A stretch of 37,735 bases of DNA from positions 1 to 37,735 of IMG/VR virus record IMGVR_UViG_3300003322_001161; one strand, 5' to 3'. Below the pieces are notes generated by a model. The model made no database searches. It saw nothing but the letters and a program-made list of their open reading frames with translations, and was not told the DNA's origin. The translations under genes were made by a program, and so were the position numbers. Each line of letters begins with the position of its first letter. Position 1 is the first letter of the stretch. The stretch is from a virus. Positions 16,050 to 23,457 of this stretch are shown piece by piece.

Positions 16050-16175
16050 TTACCGTTTTACCGAGGGTTTTTGCCTTTTGATCACTTGATCCGGTGGAAC
16101 CACGCCCGGCGTTTTTACTTGTTTATTGGGCGGTAATTTGGCGGGTTTGCCGAAGCCGGCGGCCTTTTTGGTCAT
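16050..16175 (-). CDS. Short basic protein between portal and scaffold
   Basis: This 41-aa, strongly basic protein (MTKKAAGFGKPAKLPPNKQV...) has a good AAGGAG site eight bases before ATG 16175. Lys and Pro dominate, so it is probably unstructured or nucleic-acid binding. I do not recognise it. A longer in-frame reading to 16295 would cross three hairpins and lacks a better start. It sits just upstream of the scaffold promoter. Confidence 0.55.
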   Translation of the reverse strand: MTKKAAGFGKPAKLPPNKQVKTPGVVPPDQVIKRQKPSVKR

Positions 16176-16204
16176 GATGAACTCCTTACAGGTTTTCGAG
16201 ATAC

Positions 16205-16287
16205 GCCGCATAACATAGCGGCACCGTTGGAAAAATCTTTTCCGTTTGAGCTGGGTTTCAATATTGCCGCCAAAGCGGCCAATATTG
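16205..16287 (-). repeat. Cluster of three hairpins in the spacer before the small basic gene
   Basis: Three separate inverted repeats lie within 83 bases: GCCGC/GCGGC (16205-16222), GGAAAA/TTTTCC (16229-16243) and CAATATTG/CAATATTG with inner GCCGC-type pairing (16259-16287). None has a U-tract of the usual length on the minus strand. They may process or protect the late mRNA, or bind a regulator. Otherwise this 134-base spacer holds nothing recognisable. Confidence 0.6.
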
Positions 16288-16309
16288 GTTGTCATTGGCT
16301 ATGAGCTCA

Positions 16310-16897
16310 CTACTCCGGAAATTTCGGCGGATCGCACGTCACAACGTATTCCGCCGTGTGATGAAGCAACCCGGACAACCACATGACGCCCAGATAATCA
16401 CCCAGGACCAACGGCGTGACTTTGCTGCCTTCGTGGAGAAATTCCAGCAAGACCATCGTATCGGCCTCACGCTCACCCTGATCCAGTTCGTCCGCGATCC
16501 GGCGCAAGGTACCCGGTATATCGGTGATCGGCCGATCATACAGCAGCGGTACTGCCGACAACCTGGTATCCCCTTCCATGATCTTTTTAAAACCGGGAGA
16601 CATCACTTCCTCGCTGACTAGTGGCTCAGCCATCTCCTTCGAATCCTGCACTGACGGCCATCGCCACGCTAAACGCAGCAGCGCGCTACGGGTATGTTCG
16701 AGGGCCAGCAGGTAGGTATCACCACTATCGATATCGAAGAGCCATTGAGCTCTGGTGCGGTCGTATCCATGCCGCACCACCACCTTCTCCCCGATGTGAA
16801 CGGGTGTTCTTTCGAGCGAAAACTCTTCGGGTCCCGGTTGATAGGCTTCAGGCCCCTCACCCACGTTGATAAAAATGCAATCCACACTTTTACTCAT
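16310..16897 (-). CDS. Unrecognised protein downstream of portal
   Basis: This 195-aa protein starts at ATG 16897, overlapping the preceding gene by eight bases. It has a mixed alpha/beta prediction: an N-terminal strand (CIFINVGEGPEAYQPG), a Trp-containing middle (WLFDIDSGDTYLLALEHTRS), and a C-terminal hydrophobic stretch, LVLGDYLGVMWLSGLLHHTA (about residues 168-187), that could be a membrane or buried helix. I do not recognise the family. The position between portal and scaffold suggests a late role. Confidence 0.6.
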   Translation of the reverse strand: MSKSVDCIFINVGEGPEAYQPGPEEFSLERTPVHIGEKVVVRHGYDRTRAQWLFDIDSGDTYLLALEHTRSALLRLAWRWPSVQDSKEMAEPLVSEEVMSPGFKKIMEGDTRLSAVPLLYDRPITDIPGTLRRIADELDQGEREADTMVLLEFLHEGSKVTPLVLGDYLGVMWLSGLLHHTAEYVVTCDPPKFPE

Positions 16898-17078
16898 CGT
16901 CGTGCCCCCTGGGAGGCACGACCTGTACTTGAACCGACTGCAAGGCCTCCTTCGCCTCACAGTATTCCCGGTGCATGCGCGCCACTTTCTCCACGAGTAA
17001 CCAACCGTGTTTATCGATGCTGGCCGGAAATGTCAGGGTGATGCCGGAAGGGAGTTTTAATTCAATTTCAATTTGCAT
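16890..17078 (-). CDS. Small unrecognised protein downstream of portal
   Basis: This 62-aa protein from ATG 17078 (GAGG eight bases upstream) has two predicted strands (MQIEIELKLPSGITLTFPA) and one helix (VEKVARMHREYCEAKEALQS). It overlaps the next gene by eight bases. No family is recognised. Confidence 0.6.
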   Translation of the reverse strand: MQIEIELKLPSGITLTFPASIDKHGWLLVEKVARMHREYCEAKEALQSVQVQVVPPRGHDDE

Positions 17079-17096
17079 TGCCGACCTCGCTTGTTG

Positions 17097-19241
17097 TTAA
17101 TCCATCGGGTTGAGTGCCGCTCGGCGCTGTTCATCACCGGTCAGCGGGTTTTCAGCACGGCTCGCTACCTGGAGCTTTTCTAGCATCTCAGTGACGCGGC
17201 CGAGTTTTTTGTCCAGCATCTCGTTCGTTTTGATCTCCAGATCCGCGGCGATCTTGAGTAGCTTCGCCGTGAATTCATTGTCGTTTTTCTCCTTCTGGAT
17301 CGCCCTATCCTTGTCCTGTGAATTGACTTCCAACATGGCCTGGTCGCGTTGCTGCGTCAGCTGCTCGATCTGGTTCTGGAGGTTCTGCACCAAGGCCTGC
17401 ACCTCAGGATCCAGATCCGAACGCTCGACATCGGCGAGACCCGGCGGCAGCGCCTTCGCGAGGCGGGCGGCGATCTGATCGGCCCCGGGCCAGTCCATGT
17501 TCTTGGCTACCAGGTCCTGGATCAACGGGGCCGCCTGCGGGAACTGGCGCCCGAATTCGATCATCTGGTTGCTGGCCTCGATACGGCGCGTTGCGTAGGA
17601 CGGACCGATCGTGACAGCCACGCTGTACTGACCGATCTTCGGGTTGTAGGACTTGGTGGTGCGGCCCTCGTGATCGGCTTCTTTCTCTGCGTACGCCATG
17701 GTTTGATCGGGGTTGATGCGCACCTGCTCCTCCGTGCCGTCTTCACCGAGAATCGTAACCACGCGGTCCGTGTCGTACACGAGCGGAATAAGGTCCACCA
17801 GGATCTCGCCGGTGCGTTTCAGCGAGCGCCCCAAATTGTCGATGTAGTGAAACGCGCCGATGTCGCCCATTTGTTGCAGGCGATCGATGGCGACGCCAGA
17901 CTCATCCGCCATTCGCTCCGCTTTCGTGCCGTCGAAACGCAGGCCTGTGGTCGCCTGCATGTCCATCGCAGCGCCCTGCTTCGCCTGGATCACGCCGGCG
18001 GCAATCGTTTGTGCAGGTTGGCGCTGCGGCGGCGGCGCTTGTTTGCCGCCGATGTTCGTCCCCTTGTAGAGCAGGTACGGATAGGATTTCGTGTTCGCCT
18101 GGCGCCACTGCGCCGTGTGGCCCTCGATCTGACCTTCCTCCAAAATGAAGGGCGCCTTCGGTTGCAGGGCCACCATCTCCGCTTCGGAGGTCACCCAGTA
18201 GTTGTACATCCGCTGCGCGTCCTTGGCGTCGCGCACGATGCCTGCGCGGTTCACCTTACCTTCCACATCGACCTCATCACCAACGCATTCGACGATGGGA
18301 ATATAGCGACCGGGTACCTCCCGCTCGTCGAGAATTTCCTTCGCGGTGATTTTGTACCACTTCACGGTTCTGCAGGGGACGGAACGCCGTTTCAACACCA
18401 TCTCAGGGCGCGCTGCTATTTGCTCCTTCAACGCCGGCGCGAGCTCATCCTCGTAGCCGATATGGCCGTTTTCCAGGGCCACCAGCTCCTTCATTTTGGT
18501 TTCGTAAACGTAGTACTCCGCAATGCGCACATGCGTTTTACTGACCCACTCCTTGGTGTCATCGCCAATCCCACGCTCCAACCAGGCCTGCAAATCATCC
18601 GCGTCCGGGAACTCTTCCTTAAACTCCTCGATCGGCACCAGGTCACTGATGAATCCCCATTTCGCGTCAGCGCCGGTGGGATCCTTGCGATCCGGATCCA
18701 GGTACACCGTGAACGGGTTGCGGATCCGCTCGACACGGATGCACTGGTTGAAAGAGTCCTCGCCCTCGTACTCGGTGAGAATCCGCCAGTAACCGAACCC
18801 GTTCGACACGCAATTATCAAAGCCGGTGTCGTACGCCACATCGGCGCTGCTTTCCCGCTCGATCGCGCGAATCATGCCCTTCAGCATTTTGGCGATTTGC
18901 TTGTTGCCCTTTTCGCCGACCGGCGAGATGTTGATGGCGGGCCGCGATTGCCGTTGCGGGTTTGTCACCTGGTGCACGAACGTTTTCATTTTGTTGACGG
19001 TCAGGCATGGACGGTTGTCGGCGTTTCGATTCGCCATGATGCCCTGGGGCCACTGCTCACCGGCTTTGAACTTCAGGTCCTCGACCGCCTGCAGGCGGTT
19101 TTTGGATTCGGCCGATACCACCCGTGAGAATCGTTTTTTGGCGGTTGCCAGAAAATCGGCTTCTTGGTCTCCTTCGGCACCGTCGCGAGGTCCGCTACGG
19201 TTGATCTCGCCATCAGCCGGCTTGCGCATCGAGTCAGCCAT
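17097..19241 (-). CDS. Portal protein, P22 gp1 family
   Basis: The 714-aa protein is close to P22 gp1 (725 aa) and shows family features: RFSRVVSAESKNRLQAVEDL (about residues 38-57), FKAGEQWPQGI, NRPCLTVNKMKTFVHQVTNPQRQSR split over residues 78-102, and YDTGFDNCVSNGFGYWRI. An FTVYLDPDRKDPTGADAKWG segment follows near 175-195. The C-terminal 120 residues are Gln/Glu-rich and helical, consistent with the barrel. It forms the dodecameric DNA entry ring and binds terminase and the gp4-like adaptor. ATG 19241 overlaps the upstream stop by eight bases. Confidence 0.93.
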   Translation of the reverse strand: MADSMRKPADGEINRSGPRDGAEGDQEADFLATAKKRFSRVVSAESKNRLQAVEDLKFKAGEQWPQGIMANRNADNRPCLTVNKMKTFVHQVTNPQRQSRPAINISPVGEKGNKQIAKMLKGMIRAIERESSADVAYDTGFDNCVSNGFGYWRILTEYEGEDSFNQCIRVERIRNPFTVYLDPDRKDPTGADAKWGFISDLVPIEEFKEEFPDADDLQAWLERGIGDDTKEWVSKTHVRIAEYYVYETKMKELVALENGHIGYEDELAPALKEQIAARPEMVLKRRSVPCRTVKWYKITAKEILDEREVPGRYIPIVECVGDEVDVEGKVNRAGIVRDAKDAQRMYNYWVTSEAEMVALQPKAPFILEEGQIEGHTAQWRQANTKSYPYLLYKGTNIGGKQAPPPQRQPAQTIAAGVIQAKQGAAMDMQATTGLRFDGTKAERMADESGVAIDRLQQMGDIGAFHYIDNLGRSLKRTGEILVDLIPLVYDTDRVVTILGEDGTEEQVRINPDQTMAYAEKEADHEGRTTKSYNPKIGQYSVAVTIGPSYATRRIEASNQMIEFGRQFPQAAPLIQDLVAKNMDWPGADQIAARLAKALPPGLADVERSDLDPEVQALVQNLQNQIEQLTQQRDQAMLEVNSQDKDRAIQKEKNDNEFTAKLLKIAADLEIKTNEMLDKKLGRVTEMLEKLQVASRAENPLTGDEQRRAALNPMD

Positions 19242-19458
19242 CGTCGTCGTTCTCCAGAATCACGGGTCCAGGCGGTTTTCCGAGCAGTATAGCCGCTTCA
19301 ATCGCGTCACAGGCACGGGCCCGGCGGGCGCGCCAAGCGGTGCCGGAATCGTCGGGCAGATTAATCCAGTATTCGTGGCCCCGACGATTGAAGGCTGACA
19401 GGCGCACCACCTCCTGGTCCGAACTGATGTCGTAATACCGGTATTCATTAAACCGCAT
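19234..19458 (-). CDS. Small unrecognised protein before portal
   Basis: This 74-aa protein has a strand-rich N-terminus (RFNEYRYYDISSDQEVVRLS) followed by WRARRARACDAIEAAILLGK, a basic helix. ATG 19458 is favoured by GGAG eight bases upstream; GTG 19467 would lie inside that ribosome site. It follows two related WWC-type small proteins and may be a distant relative by position, but the motif is absent. The acidic C-terminus (ENDDDG) overlaps the portal start. Confidence 0.6.
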   Translation of the reverse strand: MRFNEYRYYDISSDQEVVRLSAFNRRGHEYWINLPDDSGTAWRARRARACDAIEAAILLGKPPGPVILENDDDG

Positions 19459-19642
19459 GCCGATCACTCCGACGCACCAGGTTATGCGCCCTGCGCCATT
19501 TCAGCAGCTCGTCGTGCTCCTTCGACCAGTGGCAATACGCCTGTTCCATGGACTTTCCGAAGCCCATGGCCCCGTCGCCGGCACAGAGCCACCACACCGT
19601 CTTACCATGCCTGAACTTCGCGCGTCGCATGCGTGGTTTCAT
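19448..19642 (-). CDS. WWxC small protein, second copy
   Basis: This 64-aa protein shares a pattern with its upstream neighbour: VWWLCAGDGAMGFGKSMEQAYCHW versus the other copy's VYRWWCTTGEFNGFGDSPMAAY (each split here for clarity: WW-x-C, then G-FG-S-x3-AY-x2-W). Both begin MKP and have the same length. They look like tandem duplicates that have diverged. The conserved Trp, Cys and Tyr residues suggest a small folded domain. The start ATG 19642 overlaps the previous stop by four bases. Function unknown. Confidence 0.6.
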   Translation of the reverse strand: MKPRMRRAKFRHGKTVWWLCAGDGAMGFGKSMEQAYCHWSKEHDELLKWRRAHNLVRRSDRHAV

Positions 19643-19833
19643 AACCAGGCAGCCCCAATCGATAGTGCATAACAGGCTGCATCACGCCGAACAACTTTGT
19701 CGCGAAGCCACTGCTGATAAGCAGCCATCGGCGAATCACCAAAACCATTAAATTCGCCGGTCGTACACCACCAGCGATATACCCGTTCGCCGCGCCTATC
19801 CGTATAGGGCAAATACCGAATCGTAGGTTTCAT
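19639..19833 (-). CDS. WWxC small protein, first copy
   Basis: This 64-aa protein from ATG 19833 overlaps the terminase stop (ATGA). It begins MKPTIRYLPY and contains WWCTTGEFNGFGDSPMAAYQ, then WLRDK. The length and motif match the next gene, so the pair is a likely tandem duplication. Small proteins of this kind occur next to terminase genes in tailed phages; no activity is known to me. Confidence 0.6.
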   Translation of the reverse strand: MKPTIRYLPYTDRRGERVYRWWCTTGEFNGFGDSPMAAYQQWLRDKVVRRDAACYALSIGAAWL

Positions 19834-21218
19834 GCGCCCATCCACCCAGTGTTTGCACCTTCCTGATGTTCCAGCTGCGCCGCCCGCTCCGCCTGTTCCT
19901 CGCGTTTTCGGCGTGTCACCTTGTGCCCCACTGCCAGATAGCGAAACGCGTCGGCGCCATTGCTGGCCCAATTGTGCAGCGGGTACGACCGAAACCGCTG
20001 CGTCTTCTCATCGTACTCCTTCTGATAGCTCCACAGTGCGTCGAGGCCGCGCTCGCATTTTTTGCGGTCGAACCAGCACCGACCAAGAAAACCGCGGACG
20101 GCGTTGATGCCATCATCAACGGATAGATCCGGGACAACTTTGATCTCCATCCCCAACAGTTGTTTGCCCACTTCAATGCGACTGAGCGGCCGCTCGGCGC
20201 CGCCGGCGGCATATTCACGCACCCGCAAATCGTGCGGCCCATTGTGCGACAGGTAAACGTACGGTTTTGCCTTGAGCTCCTTCGCGTAAAAGGCCATCGA
20301 CTCGCCCGAGGCCTCCAGATAGTCAATGACGCGCACCTCGCGGCCGATCGATTGCGTGAACCAGATAGCGTTCGTGTCACCGACACCGATATCCCACCAC
20401 GTTTCCACCCCCAGATCCGGTTCCCAGGGCACCACACCGATACGCCCCTCCGCCTCCGCCCGCGCCAGGTCCTTCGCGTAGTACGCGCCCTGTAACACGC
20501 CCTCGAAGGAGCAGTAATACTCCTGCTCGATCATCTCTTCCGTCATGCCGTCGGCGCGTTCCTGCTGGATCATCTCATCGGTAATCACGCGCGTGCCGTC
20601 AGGCCGAAATGTTTGCGCAACGGTGAGCTTTTCGACAAACCAGTGATCGGGCTGCGCGAGCGCATTGTTGTACAGCCTGAATGCATGGTTTTTTCCGCGC
20701 GGCGTGAAATCGAAAACGGCAATACCACCGTTCTCCAGCAGAATCGGGCGGATATAGTCCCAAGCGCGCGGATCCTGCAGAGAGTATTCCGAGAACACAC
20801 AGAAAATGGGGTTTGTCCCCATGATGTGGTCGAATTTGTCCGTACCGATCAGCTGAAAAATCGATCCGTTCTTGTACTCAATCAGCATCTCGGTGGAATT
20901 TTTTCGCTTCACCAACGGCGCCGGAAAGTGATTCAGGAATTTAAATCCTTCGCGGTCCATCCCGTCCCAGATGACTTTGCGGGCCTGCACCGCGGTGGGA
21001 AAAAAATAATAATAACTACCGACGCGGTCGTGCATCGCACGGGCCACGTAATTGATCATCGTCTTTTCTTTGCCGGCGCGGCGATGCCACACAACGACTG
21101 CGCGCTTTTTGCCGCTGTCCAGGGCGCGGAGCACGGGAACCTGGTAGGTGCGTGGCGTAAAATTGAAGGGCAGCGCCACATCGACGTGGCGCCGGGGGAC
21201 TTTAATCGGGCTGCCCAT
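19830..21218 (-). CDS. Terminase large subunit (ATPase and nuclease)
   Basis: The 462-aa protein has an N-terminal ATPase with a terminase-type Walker A (WHRRAGKEKT, residues 44-53), a Walker B region (IFCVFSEY, residues 138-145) and a C-motif region near VFDFTPRG (168-174). The C-terminal RNase H-like nuclease starts near ETWWDIGVGDTNAIW with D275. HNWASNGADAFRYLAVG closes the domain. It pumps DNA into the head through the portal and cuts concatemers. ATG 21218 lies within the 3' end of the small-subunit gene (17-base overlap), as is usual. Confidence 0.93.
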   Translation of the reverse strand: MGSPIKVPRRHVDVALPFNFTPRTYQVPVLRALDSGKKRAVVVWHRRAGKEKTMINYVARAMHDRVGSYYYFFPTAVQARKVIWDGMDREGFKFLNHFPAPLVKRKNSTEMLIEYKNGSIFQLIGTDKFDHIMGTNPIFCVFSEYSLQDPRAWDYIRPILLENGGIAVFDFTPRGKNHAFRLYNNALAQPDHWFVEKLTVAQTFRPDGTRVITDEMIQQERADGMTEEMIEQEYYCSFEGVLQGAYYAKDLARAEAEGRIGVVPWEPDLGVETWWDIGVGDTNAIWFTQSIGREVRVIDYLEASGESMAFYAKELKAKPYVYLSHNGPHDLRVREYAAGGAERPLSRIEVGKQLLGMEIKVVPDLSVDDGINAVRGFLGRCWFDRKKCERGLDALWSYQKEYDEKTQRFRSYPLHNWASNGADAFRYLAVGHKVTRRKREEQAERAAQLEHQEGANTGWMGA

Positions 21219-22010
21219 AGTAGGTTTTAGTCACGGTGATGGGCAGATCTTCCAGGTCCATCTGCTTGAACAACCCCTGTATCTTCGCCAGGCTGTCCAA
21301 CGCTCCCAGCTTATTGGCAATTTTCAACTTGCGCGTCACGCCGAGAACCAGCCGCTGTTTCCCGGACTCCTTTTCCTTCTTCGTCGGCTCATCGCCGAGA
21401 ATCAAGTCCTCCTCAGCGCCGGCGATCGCCGCGGCCGTGTCGGCGTCCAGTTCGTGCAGCTCCAGTGGCTTCCCATCGGCTGTGCGAAGACGCCTCGGAT
21501 CGAAAAAGGCGATGCGCGCGTACTCCTGGAGGATCCGCTCGGCGGTGATGTTGAGGGACTGGTGGAGGCGAGCGTGGAGGACCTCCAGCTGACGCTGAAC
21601 CTTCACTTTTGTTAACAGGCGGCTGGCCTGCTGGGCGGCCGTTTTTTGGCTATACCCGGCCCGGATCGCAGCAGCGGCCCCGTTTGAGTCGACCACGTAT
21701 TCGTGGCAGAACCGCAACTCTTTGTCGGAAAGATCGTCACTACCGCGCTGGCGCTTCTGCGTCTTGGGGGCGCTCGGTTTGCGCGGGGCAGACGTCGCCG
21801 GCGAGGGACCCTTCCGCCTGGACGGAATAGGTATCGCCGGCGCCGCGGTTCTGCCACTTACTTTTTTCGGCTACCGCTGCCGCGGATGGCCTGCGGTGCG
21901 GACGGGGACGAGGTGGCAATGGGGATTTTGCCACCTCGCGGCCGCGAACCGCTGCCGACGGCCGTGCCTTGCGGGGCCGAACTGCCTTTTTTCTCACCTT
22001 GCTTTTTCAT
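21202..22010 (-). CDS. Terminase small subunit, apparently made by a -1 frameshift
   Basis: The recognisable domain (about 21733-21202) has LSDKELRFCHEYVVDSNGAA, then IRAGYSQKTAAQQASRLL, the DNA-binding start of the terminase_2 family, followed by helices and a short tail. Its frame opens at 21870 yet holds no ATG or GTG; the first near-start, TTG 21717, falls inside the conserved helix. Upstream in the neighbouring frame, ATG 22010 (GGAG nine bases before) begins a Lys/Ser/Pro-rich 50-codon reading frame ending CGA AAA AAG TAA. The heptamer A AAA AAG (21867-21861) allows a -1 slip straight into the terminase frame, giving about 269 aa (50 + 219). A one-base error in the A6 run would look the same. 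Confidence 0.7.
21796..21867 (-). promoter_or_regulatory. Candidate -1 ribosomal frameshift signal
   Basis: Slippery heptamer A AAA AAG (21867-21861) is followed at once by a zero-frame UAA (21860-21858). Eighteen bases further on, arm CGCCGGCGA (21842-21834) pairs perfectly with TCGCCGGCG (21804-21796). A nested TTCCG/CGGAA hairpin (21827-21823 with 21816-21812) sits inside. The spacer is longer than the usual 5-9 bases, but the stem is strong. See the terminase small subunit entry. Confidence 0.6.
21858..22010 (-). CDS. Unshifted 50-aa product ahead of the terminase small subunit
   Basis: Without frameshifting, translation from ATG 22010 gives a basic, Gly/Ser/Pro-rich 50-aa peptide (MKKQGEKKGSSAPQG... 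ending GSGSRKK). The composition matches the linker that continues in the shifted frame (PAIPIPSRRKGPSPATSAPR), supporting one gene rather than two. The peptide alone shows no domain. Confidence 0.55.
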   Translation of the reverse strand: MKKQGEKKGSSAPQGTAVGSGSRPRGGKIPIATSSPSAPQAIRGSGSRKK

Positions 22011-22067
22011 GGATAAAACTCCAGTCGTTTGAGGGATTGGGCTACGCCCGTTTACACGATAGCAGGG

Positions 22068-22514
22068 TTAATCGGCCAATGAACCGGCCTGGATCGTCGG
22101 TGGCTCACCGCGCCTGCTCGCCTCCACCACCACGGCATTGGCGACGGCAATTTCGGCAGTGGCAGCTGACAGAGCCTGGAGCGAACATCCATCCAACGGC
22201 TCGGACGAAATCGCCGTATAGCCTTCGGTGAAAGCCTTGTCTGGCGAATAACTCGTATACCCGTCCTCATACACCACGAACCAGCCGCCGGCTTCCGCTT
22301 TACGCTGCTCGACCCATTCTGTAGTGACCAACACGTACGCGGTCATATCTTTGTCCGCGAGCAAATCACCAAGGATCAACCGCTTTTCCTCCGGCTTATC
22401 GACCACGGCGGGTGCTGTCTCAATGCCGGTGATGCGCGCGGCGCGCACTACCTTGTGGGACCGATACTGGGGCAGAACCTCCGGTTGAACCGATTGCAGG
22501 GTTAAGAAAGTCAT
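22068..22514 (-). CDS. Conserved phage protein of unknown function
   Basis: This 148-aa protein starts at ATG 22514 with AGGAG nine bases upstream. An N-terminal region (LPQYRSHKVVRAARITGIE) precedes TAYVLVTTEWVEQRKAEAGG and GYTSYSPDKAFTEGYTAI. The motif VRAAxI followed by GWFVVYEDGYxSYSP occurs in a small family of tailed-phage proteins I know only as hypothetical. The C-terminus is Ala-rich and helical. A weak terminator precedes it, so expression may be reduced. Confidence 0.62.
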   Translation of the reverse strand: MTFLTLQSVQPEVLPQYRSHKVVRAARITGIETAPAVVDKPEEKRLILGDLLADKDMTAYVLVTTEWVEQRKAEAGGWFVVYEDGYTSYSPDKAFTEGYTAISSEPLDGCSLQALSAATAEIAVANAVVVEASRRGEPPTIQAGSLAD

Positions 22515-22527
22515 GCTGAGCTCCTGT

Positions 22528-22553
22528 AAAAAATGAAGGGGAAACTGGCCCCT
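22528..22553 (-). terminator. Weak intrinsic terminator
   Basis: Reading leftward, AGGGG (22553-22549) pairs with CCCCT (22541-22537) and is followed, after TCA, by six Us (22533-22528). The ribosome site of the next gene follows directly, the same arrangement as after the coat gene. Confidence 0.5.
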
Positions 22554-22587
22554 CCCGTTGCTGATCAGGCAAGATCGTTCGGGGCAC

Positions 22588-22812
22588 TCAGGGTTTAAGG
22601 GAAACTTTCCGAGGGTTGGTCAGGCAATTCAGCGGGACGGCCGATGACCGATCGCCGCTCTGATAACGCACCAGGTGATCCGGACAACACGAACACACAC
22701 CGGTGCCATCGGTACGGTCGACTGCCAACCAGTGACACGGCTCGCCGGTATTTTCATCCCAGCAGGCCGCAAAGTCGTGACAACCACAGCCAATGCAGTG
22801 CGCTCTTTCCAT
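22588..22812 (-). CDS. Small zinc-binding-like protein
   Basis: This 74-aa protein contains CIGCGCHDFAAC, CHWLAVD and CSCCPDHL, a set of Cys and His residues that would make at least one zinc site. I recognise the general pattern from phage and bacterial small proteins without a defined role. ATG 22812 has AGG ten bases upstream; ATG 22827 and GTG 22851 are alternatives in frame. It lies in the lysis-to-terminase interval. Confidence 0.6.
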   Translation of the reverse strand: MERAHCIGCGCHDFAACWDENTGEPCHWLAVDRTDGTGVCSCCPDHLVRYQSGDRSSAVPLNCLTNPRKVSLKP

Positions 22813-22861
22813 GTCGCCAGACCTCATGTACAGCGCCCGAGCAGGCGCCACAACAACGCTT

Positions 22862-23245
22862 TTAACCAGCTGTAGCCTTGGCAGCTGTCGGAGCTGCCGG
22901 TGGTGCCTTTGGGGTGCAGACTTTACTCCCCAGCAACACGATGGAACTGAGCGCCGAGGACTGACCGTCAGTGTCCACGGCCGTGGCCGCGAAGCCGGTC
23001 GCAGGATCCAGACAGGTCCCCTTGGGCACCGGGTAGGCGTAGCTGCACGTACTCGACAGCGTGCTATTGAGCGTAGTCGAGCCTGATGCGGTCGTCATAA
23101 AAAAACGATAACCGGCAATCTCGGCTGCAGGCAGCGCGTCGCCGTCGGTGCGTGTCGTCGGGCCAGTGCAAGTCAGCGTCACCTGCCCCGCATTGACTGC
23201 CATCGCCATGCCGATCATCAATGCGAACATGACTCGGTTGAACAT
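22862..23245 (-). CDS. Secreted fibronectin type III-like protein
   Basis: This 127-aa protein begins with a signal peptide (MFNRVMFALMIGMAMAVNA, cleavage probably after residue 19). The mature part shows a fibronectin type III-like pattern: LTCTGPTTRTDGDALPAAEI, then AGYRFF, and ATAVDTDGQSSALSSIV. Four cysteines may form disulfides in the periplasm. A Pro/Ala-rich tail follows. ATG 23245 has GGGGGAG six bases upstream and was preferred to GTG 23251. It could be a periplasmic lysis accessory or a surface-binding protein; position with lysis-like genes favours the former. Confidence 0.65.
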   Translation of the reverse strand: MFNRVMFALMIGMAMAVNAGQVTLTCTGPTTRTDGDALPAAEIAGYRFFMTTASGSTTLNSTLSSTCSYAYPVPKGTCLDPATGFAATAVDTDGQSSALSSIVLLGSKVCTPKAPPAAPTAAKATAG

Positions 23246-23247
23246 CT

Positions 23248-23457
23248 TCACTCCCCCTGAGGTTTGGCGGCGGCCGCCGCATCGAGCGCGGCTTCCGCAT
23301 CGGCAGACGCCTGTTCGAGCTCCGCGTCCGATACATCGCGCCCCTGCGCAACAGCCTGCGCAACGACAGCGCGGTACTTTTCCGAGGCATGCGCTACGCC
23401 CAGGGCCACGTTTAGCGCTGTCAGGGCGCCCTGCACCAGGCGATCGTTCGCGTTCAT
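23248..23457 (-). CDS. Ala-rich helical small protein in the lysis-like cluster
   Basis: This 69-aa protein is nearly all helical and Ala-rich (NDRLVQGALTALNVALGVAH, then DAEAALDAAAAAKPQGE). It has no clear membrane segment, although residues 8-24 are hydrophobic. ATG 23457 overlaps the lipoprotein stop by four bases. No family recognised. Confidence 0.6.
   Translation of the reverse strand: MNANDRLVQGALTALNVALGVAHASEKYRAVVAQAVAQGRDVSDAELEQASADAEAALDAAAAAKPQGE

Noticed and set aside
17349-19127. Long plus-strand open frame (592 codons) opposite the portal gene
   Set aside because: The portal on the other strand is certain; the plus frame is His/Arg/Leu-rich without motifs, so it is a codon-bias shadow.
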